Shown: one piece after another, positions 1-11,631 of the stretch
Layout of the letters: the number at the start of each line of letters is the position of its first letter
Numbering within the stretch: the first letter of the stretch is position 1
NCBI RefSeq assembly: GCF_001522545.3
Contig: NC_031769.1
Span: forward strand, 148,889,636-148,953,635
Origin: Parus major
Taxonomy: Eukaryota; Chordata; Aves; Passeriformes; Paridae
Direction: 5' to 3'
DNA: 64,000 nucleotides
Notes under the pieces: model-generated
The model's database searches: none
What the model saw: only the letters and a program-made list of their open reading frames with translations
Told to the model about the DNA's origin: nothing
Made by a program: the position numbers and the translations under genes

Positions 1-33
1 CCAAACCATTCTCTGATCCTATGATTCTATGAT
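1..33 (+). repeat. CR1 LINE, extreme 3' tail, cut by window edge
   Basis: The sequence opens with the conserved CCAAACCATTCT block followed by ATTCTATGA-type units, which is the 3' terminus of CR1. CR1 is the dominant LINE of birds. Its copies are nearly all 5'-truncated and end in short tandem octamers rather than poly(A). The body of this copy lies to the left of the window. Confidence 0.85.
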
Positions 34-888
34 AATTCTCTCTCTTGCTGGGTTCTGCTGCTGCACTCGCCTTCCTTCCACATAACCTTCATTTTATTTC
101 TCTTCCTTTGCATGTTTTCTGGCTGAGATCACCCCCTTGATTCACCTCCTAACACTTCCAGCTCAAGAGGAAAAGATAAACATGCACCTTCCTGCATCTC
201 TGTGTGCACATCTTTCCCAACACCAGGTGTCAGAGACAATTACCTTCCTGGGCAAACAATGTCCACCTTTAATCAATTTCCACCAAATTAATTTCTACAA
301 GTGTTGCATTATTACCAAGGAGGGAGATGAACAAAGGGAATGAAGACAGGCAGAAAATCCCAGGACACCAGTGCCTTGCTCCGAGAAGCAAACATAATTA
401 ATTGTAGTGGTTTGATTTCTGCACTTTCTCCTTGCCCCAGTGTCAAAACCCAGGTGCTTTAACTGGCATGTTAATTAGTTCTGTGTTCGTAAACGGAGGC
501 ACCACGATTGTTAAAGGCATAAAATTGCAACAGCAAAACGCTGCTGCCCTGGGCCAGCTGACAATTACCTACCAGAGTTAAACAGATCTGTCACTAATGC
601 AGAGATCTGAGGAGAATAAACCTCGTGGGGTTCAGGACTTGCTTCTTCCTTTGGGTTCCCATCATAATTCCTTAGTCACGACCTGATGTTCGAGGAGAAC
701 TTTCCCAATGCTGGCCTGCCATTGATTCAACTTGTGGCTGTTTCCTAAATCTGTGGGGACTGCAAGCATGACCAAGCTCTGATATCAAGGGATTTGCATG
801 TTTATTAATTAGTCTCCATGGCTGATTGGATTCACCAAAGCTCCCTTAGAATCCTGTTCAATGTGTGGCACATGTGGCAAAGCACCCC
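34..888. other. Unique non-coding stretch with two candidate conserved elements
   Basis: No gene or interspersed repeat is seen. Two parts stand out for dense homeodomain-like cores and lack of repeat sequence: about 395-640 (ATAATTAATTG near 395, GTTAATTAG near 470) and about 700-840 (TTATTAATTAG near 800). Such AT-rich complex DNA is typical of vertebrate conserved non-coding elements, but conservation cannot be seen from one sequence. The short open frame at 137-343 has no recognisable domain. Confidence 0.3.
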
Positions 889-1140
889 AGGGACAGGACA
901 AGGGGGAATGGTTTGAGGAGGAAGAAGGATAGATTTACCTGGGATAAGAGGAAGAAATTCATCACTTGGGGGGTGGTGAGGACTTGGCACAGGTTGTGCA
1001 GGAATTCCGTGGTTGCTTCATCCCTGGAAATGTTCAAGGTCATGTTGGATGGGGCTTGGAGAAACCTGATCTACTGGAAGGGTTGGAATGAGGTGATCTT
1101 TAAGGTCCTTTCCAACCCAAACCATTCTGTGATTCTATGA
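889..1140 (+). repeat. CR1 LINE 3' end with ORF2 C-terminal remnant
   Basis: The copy starts in the region encoding the end of the CR1 reverse-transcriptase polyprotein: the frame reads DRTRGNG, then a W-H-R-L motif and SLEMFK. It runs into the 3' untranslated tail with CCAACCCAAACCATTCTGTG and a final ATTCTATGA. The frame (865-1140) is open but carries diverged residues, so it is a dead 5'-truncated copy and not a gene. Confidence 0.92.
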
Positions 1141-4100
1141 AAAAGGAAAATAATTCCTGTAATTATCTTTATTCTCACCACGAATTGAAGAAATCACTTC
1201 TATGAACATCTGGGGAACAGGGACAGCAAAGTTTTCATTTTGTCTTGACATCTCTACAAAGTCTCTCTGGCAAGACAACAAACTCAATCTGTGCCCTGTT
1301 TACTCTTGTTACCCCTGATATCCAAACCCATTGATTCTCCCACCATGAAGGAGATGTTCAACATCCTCTCTAAGCACAGAAAAATGAAACTAAAAATTGG
1401 TTGGGATGACAATGACCAGCTGAATCTTTGTTTTAATTCAAGAGGACTCTGCACTGACAGAGACGAGAACATCTGCTAAGATGTTAAAATATGTTTTCCT
1501 AAAGTGTAGGTTTAATTAGAAAAGCTGAGCTGGTATGAAAAGGGAAGCTTCACCAGTTCCTGTATTTGTGAGGGTAGAGTAATACAAACTGAGAATCTTA
1601 TTCACAATTTTTAATAACTCTGCTTTTCATGCAACCCACTGCTCATTCTTCAAATAAAAATTAATTTGAAAAGGAGCAATGTCTTTCTGTTTTCACTGTG
1701 ATGATGGAGTAAAAGCCATAGGATTTTAAGGCACCCTATAAAGAGATCCTGCAGGGTTTTCCTGGTGAACTCTCCCATCAGTATGGAAATGAAAACTTTA
1801 AATTCATTTTGTTTTCAAAATAGGAAAAAATCAGTCTCATGGCATTGAGGCTTTATGAAGTATACAAAGATTTACTTGCTGAGAGCCAAACTAGAGTGAT
1901 ATTATATATTTGCTAAGGATAAAATATCCCCTTGGAAATGAGCAATTCCATCCTTTGAAAATCCGAATGAGGGCAGGAGGTATCATGAGGAAATCTAATG
2001 TTGTAGTGCAAAATTGAGAAAATACTAGTGCCATCTATTGACATGAAAATATAAAGGTGGAAAAGAAGCTCATCTGCCTGCATCCAAACAAGCAGAGAGG
2101 AGGCTGTTTGTTTTAATCACGTCAAGTTAAGATATTTGTAAATATGCAGGTTTATGTTTAGTCTTTTTAATGATGTTGTATTTTGGGTAAATATGTTGAC
2201 TTTCAAATTAATCACCGTTGTAATCAAGCTACAGAGAGAGATGGGGATTTGCCTGTAATGGGAATTAGGAGTCATTGCTGAGTGGATAAATGCTGGCATT
2301 CTGACTAATGCTCTTAAGCAGGTTTGCAGTGTCATCACAGGCTGGATGCAGGCTAAGAACAGGTTTAAATCTCCCTTGGAATAAAAGGTGGAAGATTTCC
2401 TAGCTCCTAGATCTTCCCTGGCTTTCCAGTGGAAATGATTTTGATGCCTGTGTCAGGACTGAAGCAAAGAGGGATTTCTGTTCCCAGCAGGAGGCAGCCA
2501 GCCAAAATGGGCTACCTGACACCGAAATCCAAATATTTCAGTATTGGGGAGTCTGGATAATTAGCAACAAATGATCCTCTTCTCTTCAAATTCAAATTAA
2601 TCTCTCTCTCCCTGCATTCCCACTTTGTCAACAAAGAGCAAATCAGACTCCAAGCGCTTGGGTCATCATTTGGCAAACCAGGATTTCCCCAATCCATAAA
2701 AAATGGCCCCGTTCAGGGAGTGTTGGGCTCTCTGTCTTTGGAACATTAGCTCCTGGAGCTCAGAACCTCCTTGGGATGACATCAGGATGAGAGGCAGGAA
2801 GGGAATTATGGGTGTGACACTGAGGTCAGGAACGGATGTGCACACATGGAGGAATGTCCCTGCAACCACCAAGTAATTTCAGGAATAGTTGTGTCTGAAA
2901 ATAATTCCTTTCTGAGGAAAAATGCCATGTTTGATGAGAAAATCCTTTGGTTTTGGGAAAAAACTTAATCTCAATTATTGTGTTCTTTATAAGTGGAAAA
3001 TTAAAGCTTGGAAGGACTTTGGGATGCAACATGGAGCACTTAAGTTATCCATGATTTCATATGGAACCACTACATTCCGGTGGAGGCAGAATTTAGTTTT
3101 TATCAGGAAAAAATTAAGAATTCTGAGCAATGCTGAACATCTTTTCCTTACATAACTATTTTCCATGCTAGAGAGACTTGGAGAATGCCCAGTGCAAAGT
3201 GGTTATCAGGAAAATTGTGCCACAAAAGGCTGACACCTGGAACTGACCATGTACAGGAAGATGTTTGAGACCAATTTGTGGTACTTTATCTGTGTGATAA
3301 AAGATGAAGTCCTGACTCCAGTGCTGGTGACTTTTAAATTTCTATACTTCCCTCCTAAAGACAAAAAATCATAAATTTGATTATTTTTTTTTTCTCTCCT
3401 TACTTCAGTTAAATAAAAAGTAAATTAAAAACTAAAAGTTCCATTACATTATTTTAATAAAGCAAATGAGCCTTTGTCAAGAGAGAAAAGGAAAGAGGGA
3501 GGGGAAAAAAGAAAAGAAACCTGGCAGATGTTATCTCAATATTGACATTATTTAAAAACTCAGGTGAAGGGAGGTAAACACTCTTTGTCAGGAGTTTAGG
3601 AAAGGGGAATCAGGTTTTATCAAACTCATCCTGGTTACTGGAATGATCTTTAAGCTCCTCTCTCTGAACAACTTCAAACTTCCACTTCCCAGCCCAAAAG
3701 TGGTTGCATTAATGACTCATTCCAGTGATGTGGGATTTCTGTCCTTTGTGCCGTGCTTTGCCAGAGGGGCTGATGAAAAACAAAGATTTGTATCCCCAAA
3801 AATGCTGTGACATTTTCACACTGTTCAAACACACTCTCTTAGGTACTTCAAGTTCAGGACCTGCTTAAAGAAAAGCCTTAAAATGAATCTTACAGAGATA
3901 TTTTAAATTATTTTACAGAGATATTGGAGTCTGTGTGTCATCACATTTTGGTTCTTGTGGCCCAGGACCACCACTCAGTGGTTTGTGTCGCTTTGTGCAT
4001 TGATCCCTGCAAATTCAGGAGGAATTATTTCCACTTCCCAGCGTTCAGAAACACAGAGGAGAGGATCTAATACCAACCACAAACCCACTTTAATTTTATC

Positions 4101-4444
4101 TCCTTCAAGCCAAAATTCTGCACCCAGCTAAAGAAGGCTAAAGGTTTTCCTCCCTGACAGGCTCTTCTTTTGTCATCTTAAACCTCTTAATCTTTTCAAT
4201 CTGCTTCAGAAGGGCTGATGGCAGTCAATCACAAACAAACAGCCTTAAAGACAAAGGATGAATAACATAAAGAAGTGCATGAGTTTCTGCCTGAGTAGGA
4301 AATGTAAATCAGAGTCAATGAAGAAAATAAAATGTGTCAGTTGAAAGGAACCTGGCAAAGCCAAGCATTTTTAAAATAAATCAGGCACAGGATGCAATGT
4401 GCAAAGCCTCCTTCTCCACAGGAAACCCCAAAAAAAGATCACGC
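1141..4444. other. Unique AT-rich non-coding DNA
   Basis: No gene, RNA or clear interspersed repeat is recognised. Short purine-rich runs occur near 3482-3520 and a T run near 3385. A weak CTCF-like match (12 of 14 core positions, minus strand) lies at 2028-2041. The part at about 4070-4330 is repeat-free with SOX/TCF-like ACAAAG cores and could be a conserved element. The open frames here (for example 2922-3155) lack recognisable domains. Confidence 0.3.
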
Positions 4445-4576
4445 AATCATGGAATGGTTTATTTGGACAGGACCTTAAAGATCATCCAGTTCCAACCCCC
4501 TGCCATGGGCAGGGACAGCTTCCACAGGACCAGGTTCCTCCAAACCACATCCAACCCAGCCCTCAACACTTCCAGG
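4445..4576 (-). repeat. CR1 LINE 3' end, minus strand
   Basis: It begins with AATCATGGAATGGTTT, the reverse complement of the CR1 tail. The mirrored GGACCTTAAAGATCATCCAG and CCCTGCCATGGGCAGGGACA blocks follow. It ends where the sequence turns round into a plus-strand CR1 tail. Confidence 0.92.
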
Positions 4577-4620
4577 TTGTCCCTGCCCTTGGCAGGGGTT
4601 GGAACTGGATGATCACTGAA
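4577..4620 (+). repeat. CR1 LINE tail fragment, plus strand, inverted against its neighbour
   Basis: The GTCCCTGCC...GGCAGGGG and GGAACTGGATGATC blocks occur in plus orientation immediately after a minus-strand copy. They form a 37-base near-perfect inverted repeat with 4480-4517. The usual CCAACCCAAACCATT end is missing, so the fragment is also truncated at its 3' side. Confidence 0.8.
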
Positions 4621-4644
4621 TTATAAAATTACAGATTATGCTGA

Positions 4645-4716
4645 CCTGGAATGGAGCCATCAGGATCATCAAGTCCAACTCCTGGCCTTGCACAGGACAC
4701 CCACCTTGTGCCTCTT
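4645..4716 (-). repeat. CR1 LINE 3' end, different subfamily, minus strand
   Basis: The block ACCTGGAATGGAGCCATCAG, then ATCATCAAGTCCAACTCCTGG and GCACAGGACACCCACC, matches the CR1 subfamily also seen at 49930-50168 and, in plus orientation, at 53540-53626. Only the terminal ~70 bases are present. Confidence 0.75.
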
Positions 4717-4751
4717 GAACTTCCCTTCCACCCAAAACCATTCCACAATTC
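4717..4751 (+). repeat. CR1 LINE tail remnant, plus strand
   Basis: CCCTTCCACCCAAAACCATTCC and an octamer-like end are the last ~35 bases of a CR1 copy in plus orientation, fused directly to the minus-strand copy before it. Confidence 0.65.
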
Positions 4752-5193
4752 TTTGCTTTTTCCAAGAGACTCAAAATGCCCTGGAACAGAACAACAGTGA
4801 CATTTGTCGATGAGTATTTTGGGAAAAGCCTTTAGCATAACTTCAGACCACCAAATTCTGTCTGAAGAACCCTCCTTGCTGTGTCTCTCACCTCTCCTGT
4901 TTGGTGCCTTGGTCTCCTGTCCTCCATCCCCATTTCACACCTCACTTCCCATGCTCTCCATGCCTGGTAAGCACCTAAACAGGAATTATTGCCAGAGGCA
5001 GCTGGGATGCAGATTGCTGGTGTTCAAACACTGCTGCCTAAGTGACCTTTTGAAATCCGTGGACATGAATTTTTCTATCTCATTTCCCACAGGAAAATAT
5101 TTACATATTGTTGGACAGGCTGAGGTTGATGTCACGGTGGTGTTGCTGTTACTTACGAAAATAAGGAATAATAGGAAATAGGAATAACAGGAA
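4752..5193. other. Unique non-coding DNA
   Basis: Nothing recognisable is seen. The open frame 4804-5181 (125 codons) has no domain or signal I can identify and runs into a microsatellite, so I do not call it. Confidence 0.3.
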
Positions 5194-5241
5194 ATAATAA
5201 TAGTAATAATAGCAATAATAGTAATAGTAATAGTAATAGTA

Positions 5242-5274
<33 letters not shown>

Positions 5275-5293
5275 ACAACAACAACAACAACAA
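5194..5293. repeat. Compound trinucleotide microsatellite
   Basis: About 100 bases move in order through interrupted AAT/AGT units, then pure (AAT)n, then pure (AAC)n. On the minus strand it creates a spurious open frame with Val, Ile and Thr-Ile runs. The ordered change of unit suggests stepwise mutation at one expanding locus. Confidence 0.95.
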
Positions 5294-6744
5294 ATCCCAG
5301 CTTTTGTTGGAATGGAAGCCTAAGAGATGAGCTGTGGGGCACCAGCTTCAGAGCACAGCATGAGTCGGTGCTTGTGGCATTCACCTCCCACCCACAGGTC
5401 CCTGTGTGCTGCCTGCTCCACCTCAGTTGTGGTAATTTATTCACACACCTTTAGAAAATAAGACGAAACCTCCTGGTAATTTGTGAATATCCAGATTTAA
5501 ACAAGGCAGCTGAAAAACCTCTCTGAAGGAAGGAGGTTAGTGGTAAGCAACACTCCCCAATTTATACATGAGGGAGAGATTTATAAAGTAAATGGAGGTG
5601 GGAGACAGGAAGAGAGGGTAACCTTTGTCTCTCCAGCACCATAAAGTTTCATATTTGCAGCACCAAAGGGGCCTAAACACCATCATGTTTTCCTGTCCTC
5701 TTTTTCACACTGGTTTCTGTCAAATGTTAGAAGAGAGAAAGATAACACCAAGGAGGGGGGAAAAAAAAGATTGAAAACATAGCACATTTGGTGACCTTCC
5801 ATCTGCTGCTCCTGGCAAGAATCTCTCAGATCAGAGTGGGTTTGCTTGGTTGGACCAAGTGGTGAGAGGGAAAGAGTGGGAAGAGTTTTTCTGGATACAC
5901 CAAGAAGGGAAAATCTTTCATTATTAGCTGGAATTTGAGATTAAAATATGTAACAAAGGGTTTGAAGGTACAGAAATCTTACAAAGAAGTGGCTGTAAAA
6001 TCCACCACTGGGTGCTCATCCATTTGGCCAGGACTGATTTGGGTTTTCTTTGCTTTGTGAGCAGGTTAAGGGTTCACATGTTTAGACCAGGGGTATTTTT
6101 ATGTTCTTCATTATGAATACAAAGCATTGTGAAGTCCTGGAGCTGCCAAAGCTGCCACACTACAGCTATCAAATATGTCTTTATTAAACAATAATCTCTA
6201 CATTTTTAGTGTTTCTTGTTTATAAATATCATGAAACTGGAGTGATCTGGAGATTTTGAGACCCATTCAGAGGAGGGAAGCTGTAACATTCTGGTTATTC
6301 CAGCACTGAAGTAGCTGCTGCCACCAAGGGATATTCCTTGAGAGTGCTGCCTCATTCATTTACTTTTCCTTTTCCATGCAAAATGTCTATTTTAGCATAA
6401 CTTTAACAGAGCAAAGAGAAATCAAAAGACATCTTCCTAGTTTAGGCACCAAACACAAGATTTACAGAAATCATAATCTACAAAGTCATTCAGACAACAC
6501 AGTTTCCAAAATGTGGGGTCCTGTTCCAACAGGCCACACCTGCAGTAGAGGAACCATAAATCTCACAGATTTCCCCACGTGTCAAGGCATAAATTATAGT
6601 TGCACAGAATTGAGCTTCCTGCTCCATCCAGCTGCTGCACTGCCCTGGGAATGAAAGATGAGCTGGGCCACAGCTGTCAGAGGTTGGTTTATGACCAATC
6701 TGGGCAGATCACGAGGGCTCACAGCTTTCCACGTGCCCTGAAAG
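5294..6744. other. Unique non-coding DNA
   Basis: No repeat family or gene is recognised. There is a short G6A8 run near 5755-5768. Open frames at 6376-6654 and 6600-6935 overlap one another and show no domain. Confidence 0.3.
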
Positions 6745-6812
6745 GGTGGATAAGCGTTGGAACAGAGTCACAGGGATGTGGTGTAGTCACCATCCCTGGA
6801 AGACTTAAAAAT
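6745..6812 (+). repeat. CR1 LINE internal fragment
   Basis: GCGTTGGAACAG, GTGGTGTAGTCACC and ATCCCTGGAAGACTTAAAAA match the CR1 block that encodes WNRLP...SPSLEVFK near the ORF2 end. The 3' tail is not recognisable downstream, so it is a short, old piece. Confidence 0.6.
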
Positions 6813-7008
6813 TCCTTCTTGAAGGGATTCCCATCATCCTCAAAACTGCCTCCAGGAGTCTGGAAAGTCCTGCTTTCTGCAGGGATATGGGCAGGGTTTC
6901 TTAAAAGACGATATCCACATCTCTCACATAAATGAAACAGGCAAGGAAGTAATGGGCTTTTGGAATGTGATGAACAGATGTCAGGAGAAACGGTTTTGTC
7001 CTGAAAAG

Positions 7009-7273
7009 GGGTGACAGGACAAGGGGGAATGGCTTTAAATTGAGAGAGGACAGGGTTAGACTGGATTTTGGGATGAAATTCTTTCCTCTGTTGGTGGTGA
7101 GGCCGTGGCAGAAGTTTCCCAGAAAAGCTGTGGCTGCCCCATCCCTGGAAATATTCAAGGACAGGTTGGACAGAGCTTGGAACAACCTGCTCTGGTTGTC
7201 CCTGCTCATGACAGGGGGGTTGGAAAGGTGCAGTCGTGAAGGTCCCTTCCAACCCAAACCATTCCATGATTCA
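7009..7273 (+). repeat. CR1 LINE 3' end with ORF2 remnant
   Basis: The copy runs from TGACAGGACAAGGGGGAATG (encoding D-R-T-R-G-N) through the PSLEIFKDRLD-like frame to CCAACCCAAACCATTCCATG. Several frame-breaking changes are present. It is well preserved at the 3' end. Confidence 0.93.
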
Positions 7274-9225
7274 TCTTATCCTGACATTGATGAGGGCCCT
7301 TGGCTTGGCCAGAGGAATCATGGGGTGAAAATTCTCTGATTCTCTTGACTGCACCTCCTTTGCCCACCATGGGAACCTGATCAGCTGGCTCAGATGAAGA
7401 AACAGCTGCTGTAGACACATTAAAATTTAGGGTCTTACATGGGAACATCACCCTGAAGGGTCTTAGGGCTTCCTAAGGGATTCCTGAGAGGTCCCAGGAC
7501 TTCCTGGAAGGCCTCAGGACTTACACAAGTTGAGGTGGCATCTACCTAGAATAATGTGTGTGACCTAAAAGGGAGAAGGGCAGCTTGGGGTTGCCTGAGG
7601 ACAGGTGTACAGAGTGTCTGAATTCAGGGCAGAACTCTGGATACACTCAGGAATTCTTGTCCCAGAGAAGCTGCAGTGGTGGAGACTGACAGTGCACCAA
7701 GTATGGTTTGTACCAGATATTCTAAATTATAGAGACTCCTCAGGCACTCCCAAAAATGAAAACAGAACCAGCAGCCTTTGGAAGTTGTCCAATTTGAGAC
7801 CTTAAATATGATGAGGAGCTATTCTGTGTATCACTCAGTGGGTGATATCTGGGGAACAAACAAAATGACCAAAAAAGAAAACAATAAATCCCATCCTTTA
7901 TTTGTCAGTGCCTTCAAACTGAATGCCCAGATTTGGGGCTTGAATCCTTCCTATTCATCAAGGAAACTGAAACCCTTTTCATTTCCCATTGAAAGCAGTG
8001 CAATTCAGGCACCCACCTAGAGTTAAAAATAAGATTTAATGGGTGTGAGGCACTTTCAGCCTCTCCAGAGGAAATAAGTGGGGCAATCTCCAGTCCTGCT
8101 CACAAAAGCAACCATGCATCTTGCATGAGCTCAATGTCCCTGTCTCTTTCTTTCCAACTTTGCATGTTATTGTGGAAGTACCTAAATAGGGCACGGAAGA
8201 ATCTAAATAAGGCACAGGAAAAAGTTTTACCTGGAGAAGGGGTGGATGGATGTGACTCTTCATAGTTTCCTTGCACTGACTGTGGTGCTACAGCCAAATC
8301 CTCTGGAAGGTGAAGATGTGTGACCAAGAAAGGTCAGAACTGGGAGGAAATCCTGGCTGCAGCCTTGCCTCTATGTCCAGACAGAGCAGAGCAGTTCAAA
8401 ATTCACATTTGGCCTCAGAGCCTTCCCTGGGAGTGTCTGCAAGGATTTTTCTTTTTGAAGCTGGAACAGTTCTGTTACCCTGAGATTCAACTGAACCCAG
8501 CAACAAACTGAGGCCCAGAAAAGCCATATATGAATTATCACAGTTTAGAAGCCTTTGGAAAGAGGGGCTTTTGTTTTCCTTTGTGGAAAATGGGCCAGTG
8601 GTAAACAATATGGGAACAAGTAATTAATTTGCAGAAAAATAATCCATTTAAAAAATATTTATGCTTAAGAATAATGATTTCCAGTAGCAGAAATCTTGAA
8701 AATTTGGCTTAATACCCATTTCAAATCCACTGGCAATAGCACAGCGGGTTTCCTGGATGTGGTGAGCCAGGTATTAAACAGTATTAGCCCTTTCCTCAAA
8801 GTTGTTTTTTTCTTTCTGAAGTGACTTTCCCAAAGGACTTGTAGGATGAAGAAAAAAATAGAGGCAAAGCACCTAGAGAAAAATGAATCTTTATTGTTAT
8901 ATATATGGCATTCCATGAAATACAACTGTTTTTTTTTTCTTGGAGTGGCCAACTGCTGTATTCCCTAAAAAAATACAGTCTGTCTGGGGACTCTTAGAAA
9001 ATCCTTTCCTCAAACAACTGGAAAATTCTCTGACCTCAGAGAGGTCCCCAAGACAAACCAAACAACCCAAAGCACTCTAACACTGTGGTAACTCTAAAAC
9101 TTCCTTGAAAAAAACAAAAACAATTAGCTAGTAGGTGTTTTTTTGGAAGCTGGCTTCTCTGGGGATCCTGCCTTTCACTGTCAATCTCTGGGATGATCAG
9201 GTCTGTAAATGATTCACTTTAATAG
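7274..9225. other. Unique non-coding DNA with small local repeats
   Basis: No gene is recognised. An imperfect ~30-base duplication (GGACTT/GGCTTCC modules) lies at about 7455-7530. An imperfect 22-base direct repeat based on CTAAATAGGGCAC / CTAAATAAGGCAC lies at 8180-8223. A short ATATATAT run is near 8899. Open frames at 7605-8020 and 8036-8327 have no identifiable domain. Confidence 0.3.
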
Positions 9226-9302
9226 GCACGGTGGTATTCAGTCAAAGGTTGGACATGAAGGTGTTTTCCAACCTTAACAACTACCTAATTCCATGATTCT
9301 GT
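9226..9302 (+). repeat. CR1 LINE 3' tail, short
   Basis: GGTGGTATTCAGTCAAAGGT, TGGACATGAAGGTGTTTTCC and CCTAATTCCATGATTCTGTA form the last ~75 bases of a CR1 copy. The same GTATTCAGTCAAA block recurs in the copy at 36519-36829, so the two belong to related subfamilies. Confidence 0.8.
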
Positions 9303-10390
9303 AGCAGAAATCCCTTTTCTTTGTGGGTTTTGACGTTCAGGCCTCTCACCTAAACTCAGGAAGGACCTACCTCCAACTGGGACCAAGGCACTGAGTGCAG
9401 CAGTGCCAGTGGAGTTATCCACAAAAACTTCCATGGACTCCTCTTTCTGCTGATGGTTGACCACAAGCAGATCCATTTTGTGCCTCACATTCTCTCTTTT
9501 AAGTAGAATAATTCAGTCCAGACTCTCCTCATCAAACCGATAGAAACTCGTCCAAGCTCTCGTTACAATTATTTTGAGGGGCTTCACTATTCCCTGCCAC
9601 TCATTCTGTTGCCTGCCTTCTCCTTCCTTCCTTCCTTCCTTCCTTCTTGGTTGATGTTGCTGGAAAGACAAATTGATTTTAGCTCCCTTTTTCAGGACTC
9701 AGGAGGAGGGAGAGTTGACAAGGAGCTAATTAGCCTTTCCAAGGTGAACCCAGTGGAGGGGAAGTGAGATGAGGGACAATTCTGAATGACAGCTTGAAGT
9801 GCCAAGACAGCTGACGAGGAAGAGGCTTCAGCACTTACTTGTTGTCCACAAATTGTTCTCCTGTCTAATTCCTCAGTATTGCAGTGTTGAGCTCAGAGAG
9901 TTACTGTCAATTAAACAATGCCTTGGCGAGGTGTTAAATTGCAAATTCTTGCTGATGGCTGCTCAAACCCAACTTTATAGCAGGTAGAAACAGTTACCTG
10001 GGCTCAGCAATCATTAAATATCTCAGGGAACAACACATGCCCTCTCAAGGCTGAATTTTGAAGAGGGCAGAGTCTGTAAAGCAGTCAAAATAAGAGTTAT
10101 GGAGGATTGTGGGATCTGAACTTTCAGAAAACCAATAAATGTTTCAATCCCTGCACCAGCTGTAACAAAAGACAGAGAGATCTTGGAGAGATGCATTTCT
10201 TTACCAGTTACAGTCCTCATCTCTTTTGAACTTTTAGACAGCTGGGTAATAAAACTCAGGGATAAAACTGAGAAAGCAAAATCTTTGCTTTCTCCCAAGA
10301 TGATTTGTGGAGAAACATTAAAATTCTTTCATGAATATTGTCAGAACAAAAATTGGTTTTGAAAGATTTTCACCAGAACTACCATCAAGG
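9303..10390. other. Unique non-coding DNA with a (CCTT)n tract
   Basis: A (CCTT)n pyrimidine microsatellite of about 28 bases lies at 9619-9646. Outside it I see no repeat family, RNA or gene. Confidence 0.35.
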
Positions 10391-10610
10391 GGATGAGGGG
10401 AAATGGCCTTAAATGGAAGCAGGATAGGTTTAGACTGGATATCGGGAAGAAATTCTTCCCTGTGAGGGTGGTGAGGCCTTGGAACAGGGTGCCCAGAGAA
10501 GCTGTGGCTGCTCCATCCCTGGAGGTGTTCAAGGCCAGGTTGGACTGGGCCTGGATCAGCCTGGGATAGTGGGAAGTGTCCCTGCCCATGACCAGATGGT
10601 CATTAAGACC
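10391..10610 (+). repeat. CR1 LINE 3' region lacking the terminal tail
   Basis: It begins at GGATGAGGGGAAATGGCC, contains the frame around RLDIGKKFFPVRVV and SLEVFKARL (with breaks), and continues to GTGTCCCTGCCCATGACC. The usual CCAACCCAAACCATT and octamer end is absent; after GGTCATTAAGACC the sequence is unique. Confidence 0.92.
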
Positions 10611-11631
10611 AGCCTTTGAGTCTACCAAGCCCTGAGCCTTAGGACAATTAAATCAAGTTTTCTAACAATCAGTAATGCATTACAGGTCCCAGGCATGGCT
10701 ACATTCTGGGCAGAGGTGACCCCAACCAGCTCATTTCTTATCTGAGCTGTGAGAGCCTTGGTGGCATTTGCTGCAAAATAATTCACTGTGATTTGTCCTG
10801 AGGATTCCTGAGGCTTCTGATGACCTCCTTCCTCTTTCACCTATTAGGTATTATTTCTGAATTAGTTACTGCCAGGAAAATTCCTGGAGATCTCCCCATG
10901 CCTCCAGGATCTCCTAGAGGCAGGATGTGTTTTTATTCATCTGAGGTGAACTAACTAATGGTCATGTCATGATATTTTCTCATAATCAAGACCATGAATT
11001 CCCTGAGTTATCCTGCCTACCCTTACATGTGCTCTTGAGCAGTCACCAGCCTCCTTCCCCTAATGATAACGGAAAACTCCCTTTTCCAGCATGGAACTTT
11101 TTGGGATCCTCAAATAACCCCTTTATCACTTCCAGAACATACCACAGCAAATGAACAAACCAGACAGCTTAAGGGAGAATTTAATGGAATATCATGATAT
11201 GAGATGATTCTAATGCCCAGTTTCTCTGTTGGCCTTCACTGTAGTTGTCCCTGTGGCATTGAAACACAGGTTCTAAATGGTTTTGGATCAAAGTTTGACC
11301 CCCAAAGTGTCATTTTCCCACAGGCAAGATCGTTGTTTGATCTGTTTGACCTGTTTGATCCATTTCAATCTTCATCTGACTGTTCTATCCCTTGTTTACA
11401 CTCCTGCAGCTGCATCTGCCAGATTGGATTTTCAGACTTGTTTCCCAGCACAAAAACCAGCTGATCAAGTGTTCCTGAGCTTTTCTCTGTTTTCTGGTGG
11501 AGAAATGTGGGAGTGCTCAACAACTGGCACAGACCTGTGTCTGTGGGTTGTGTCCATCCATTCATTCTCATTTGGGCCAAAATAAGAGAAGCAGGACAGT
11601 TGGAAAAATCACAAAGTTCCAAAATCACAAA
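10611..11631. other. Unique non-coding DNA
   Basis: No gene is recognised. A short period-10 repeat of TGTTTGAYC units lies at 11334-11360. Overlapping open frames at 11204-11628 on both strands show no domain. Confidence 0.3.

Noticed and set aside
2028..2041. CTCF-like match on the minus strand
   Set aside because: Only 12 of 14 core positions match, including a mismatch at a normally fixed C; not listed as a separate site.
4986..5444. 152-codon minus-strand frame with Val/Ile/Thr runs
   Set aside because: The runs are the translated trinucleotide microsatellite.
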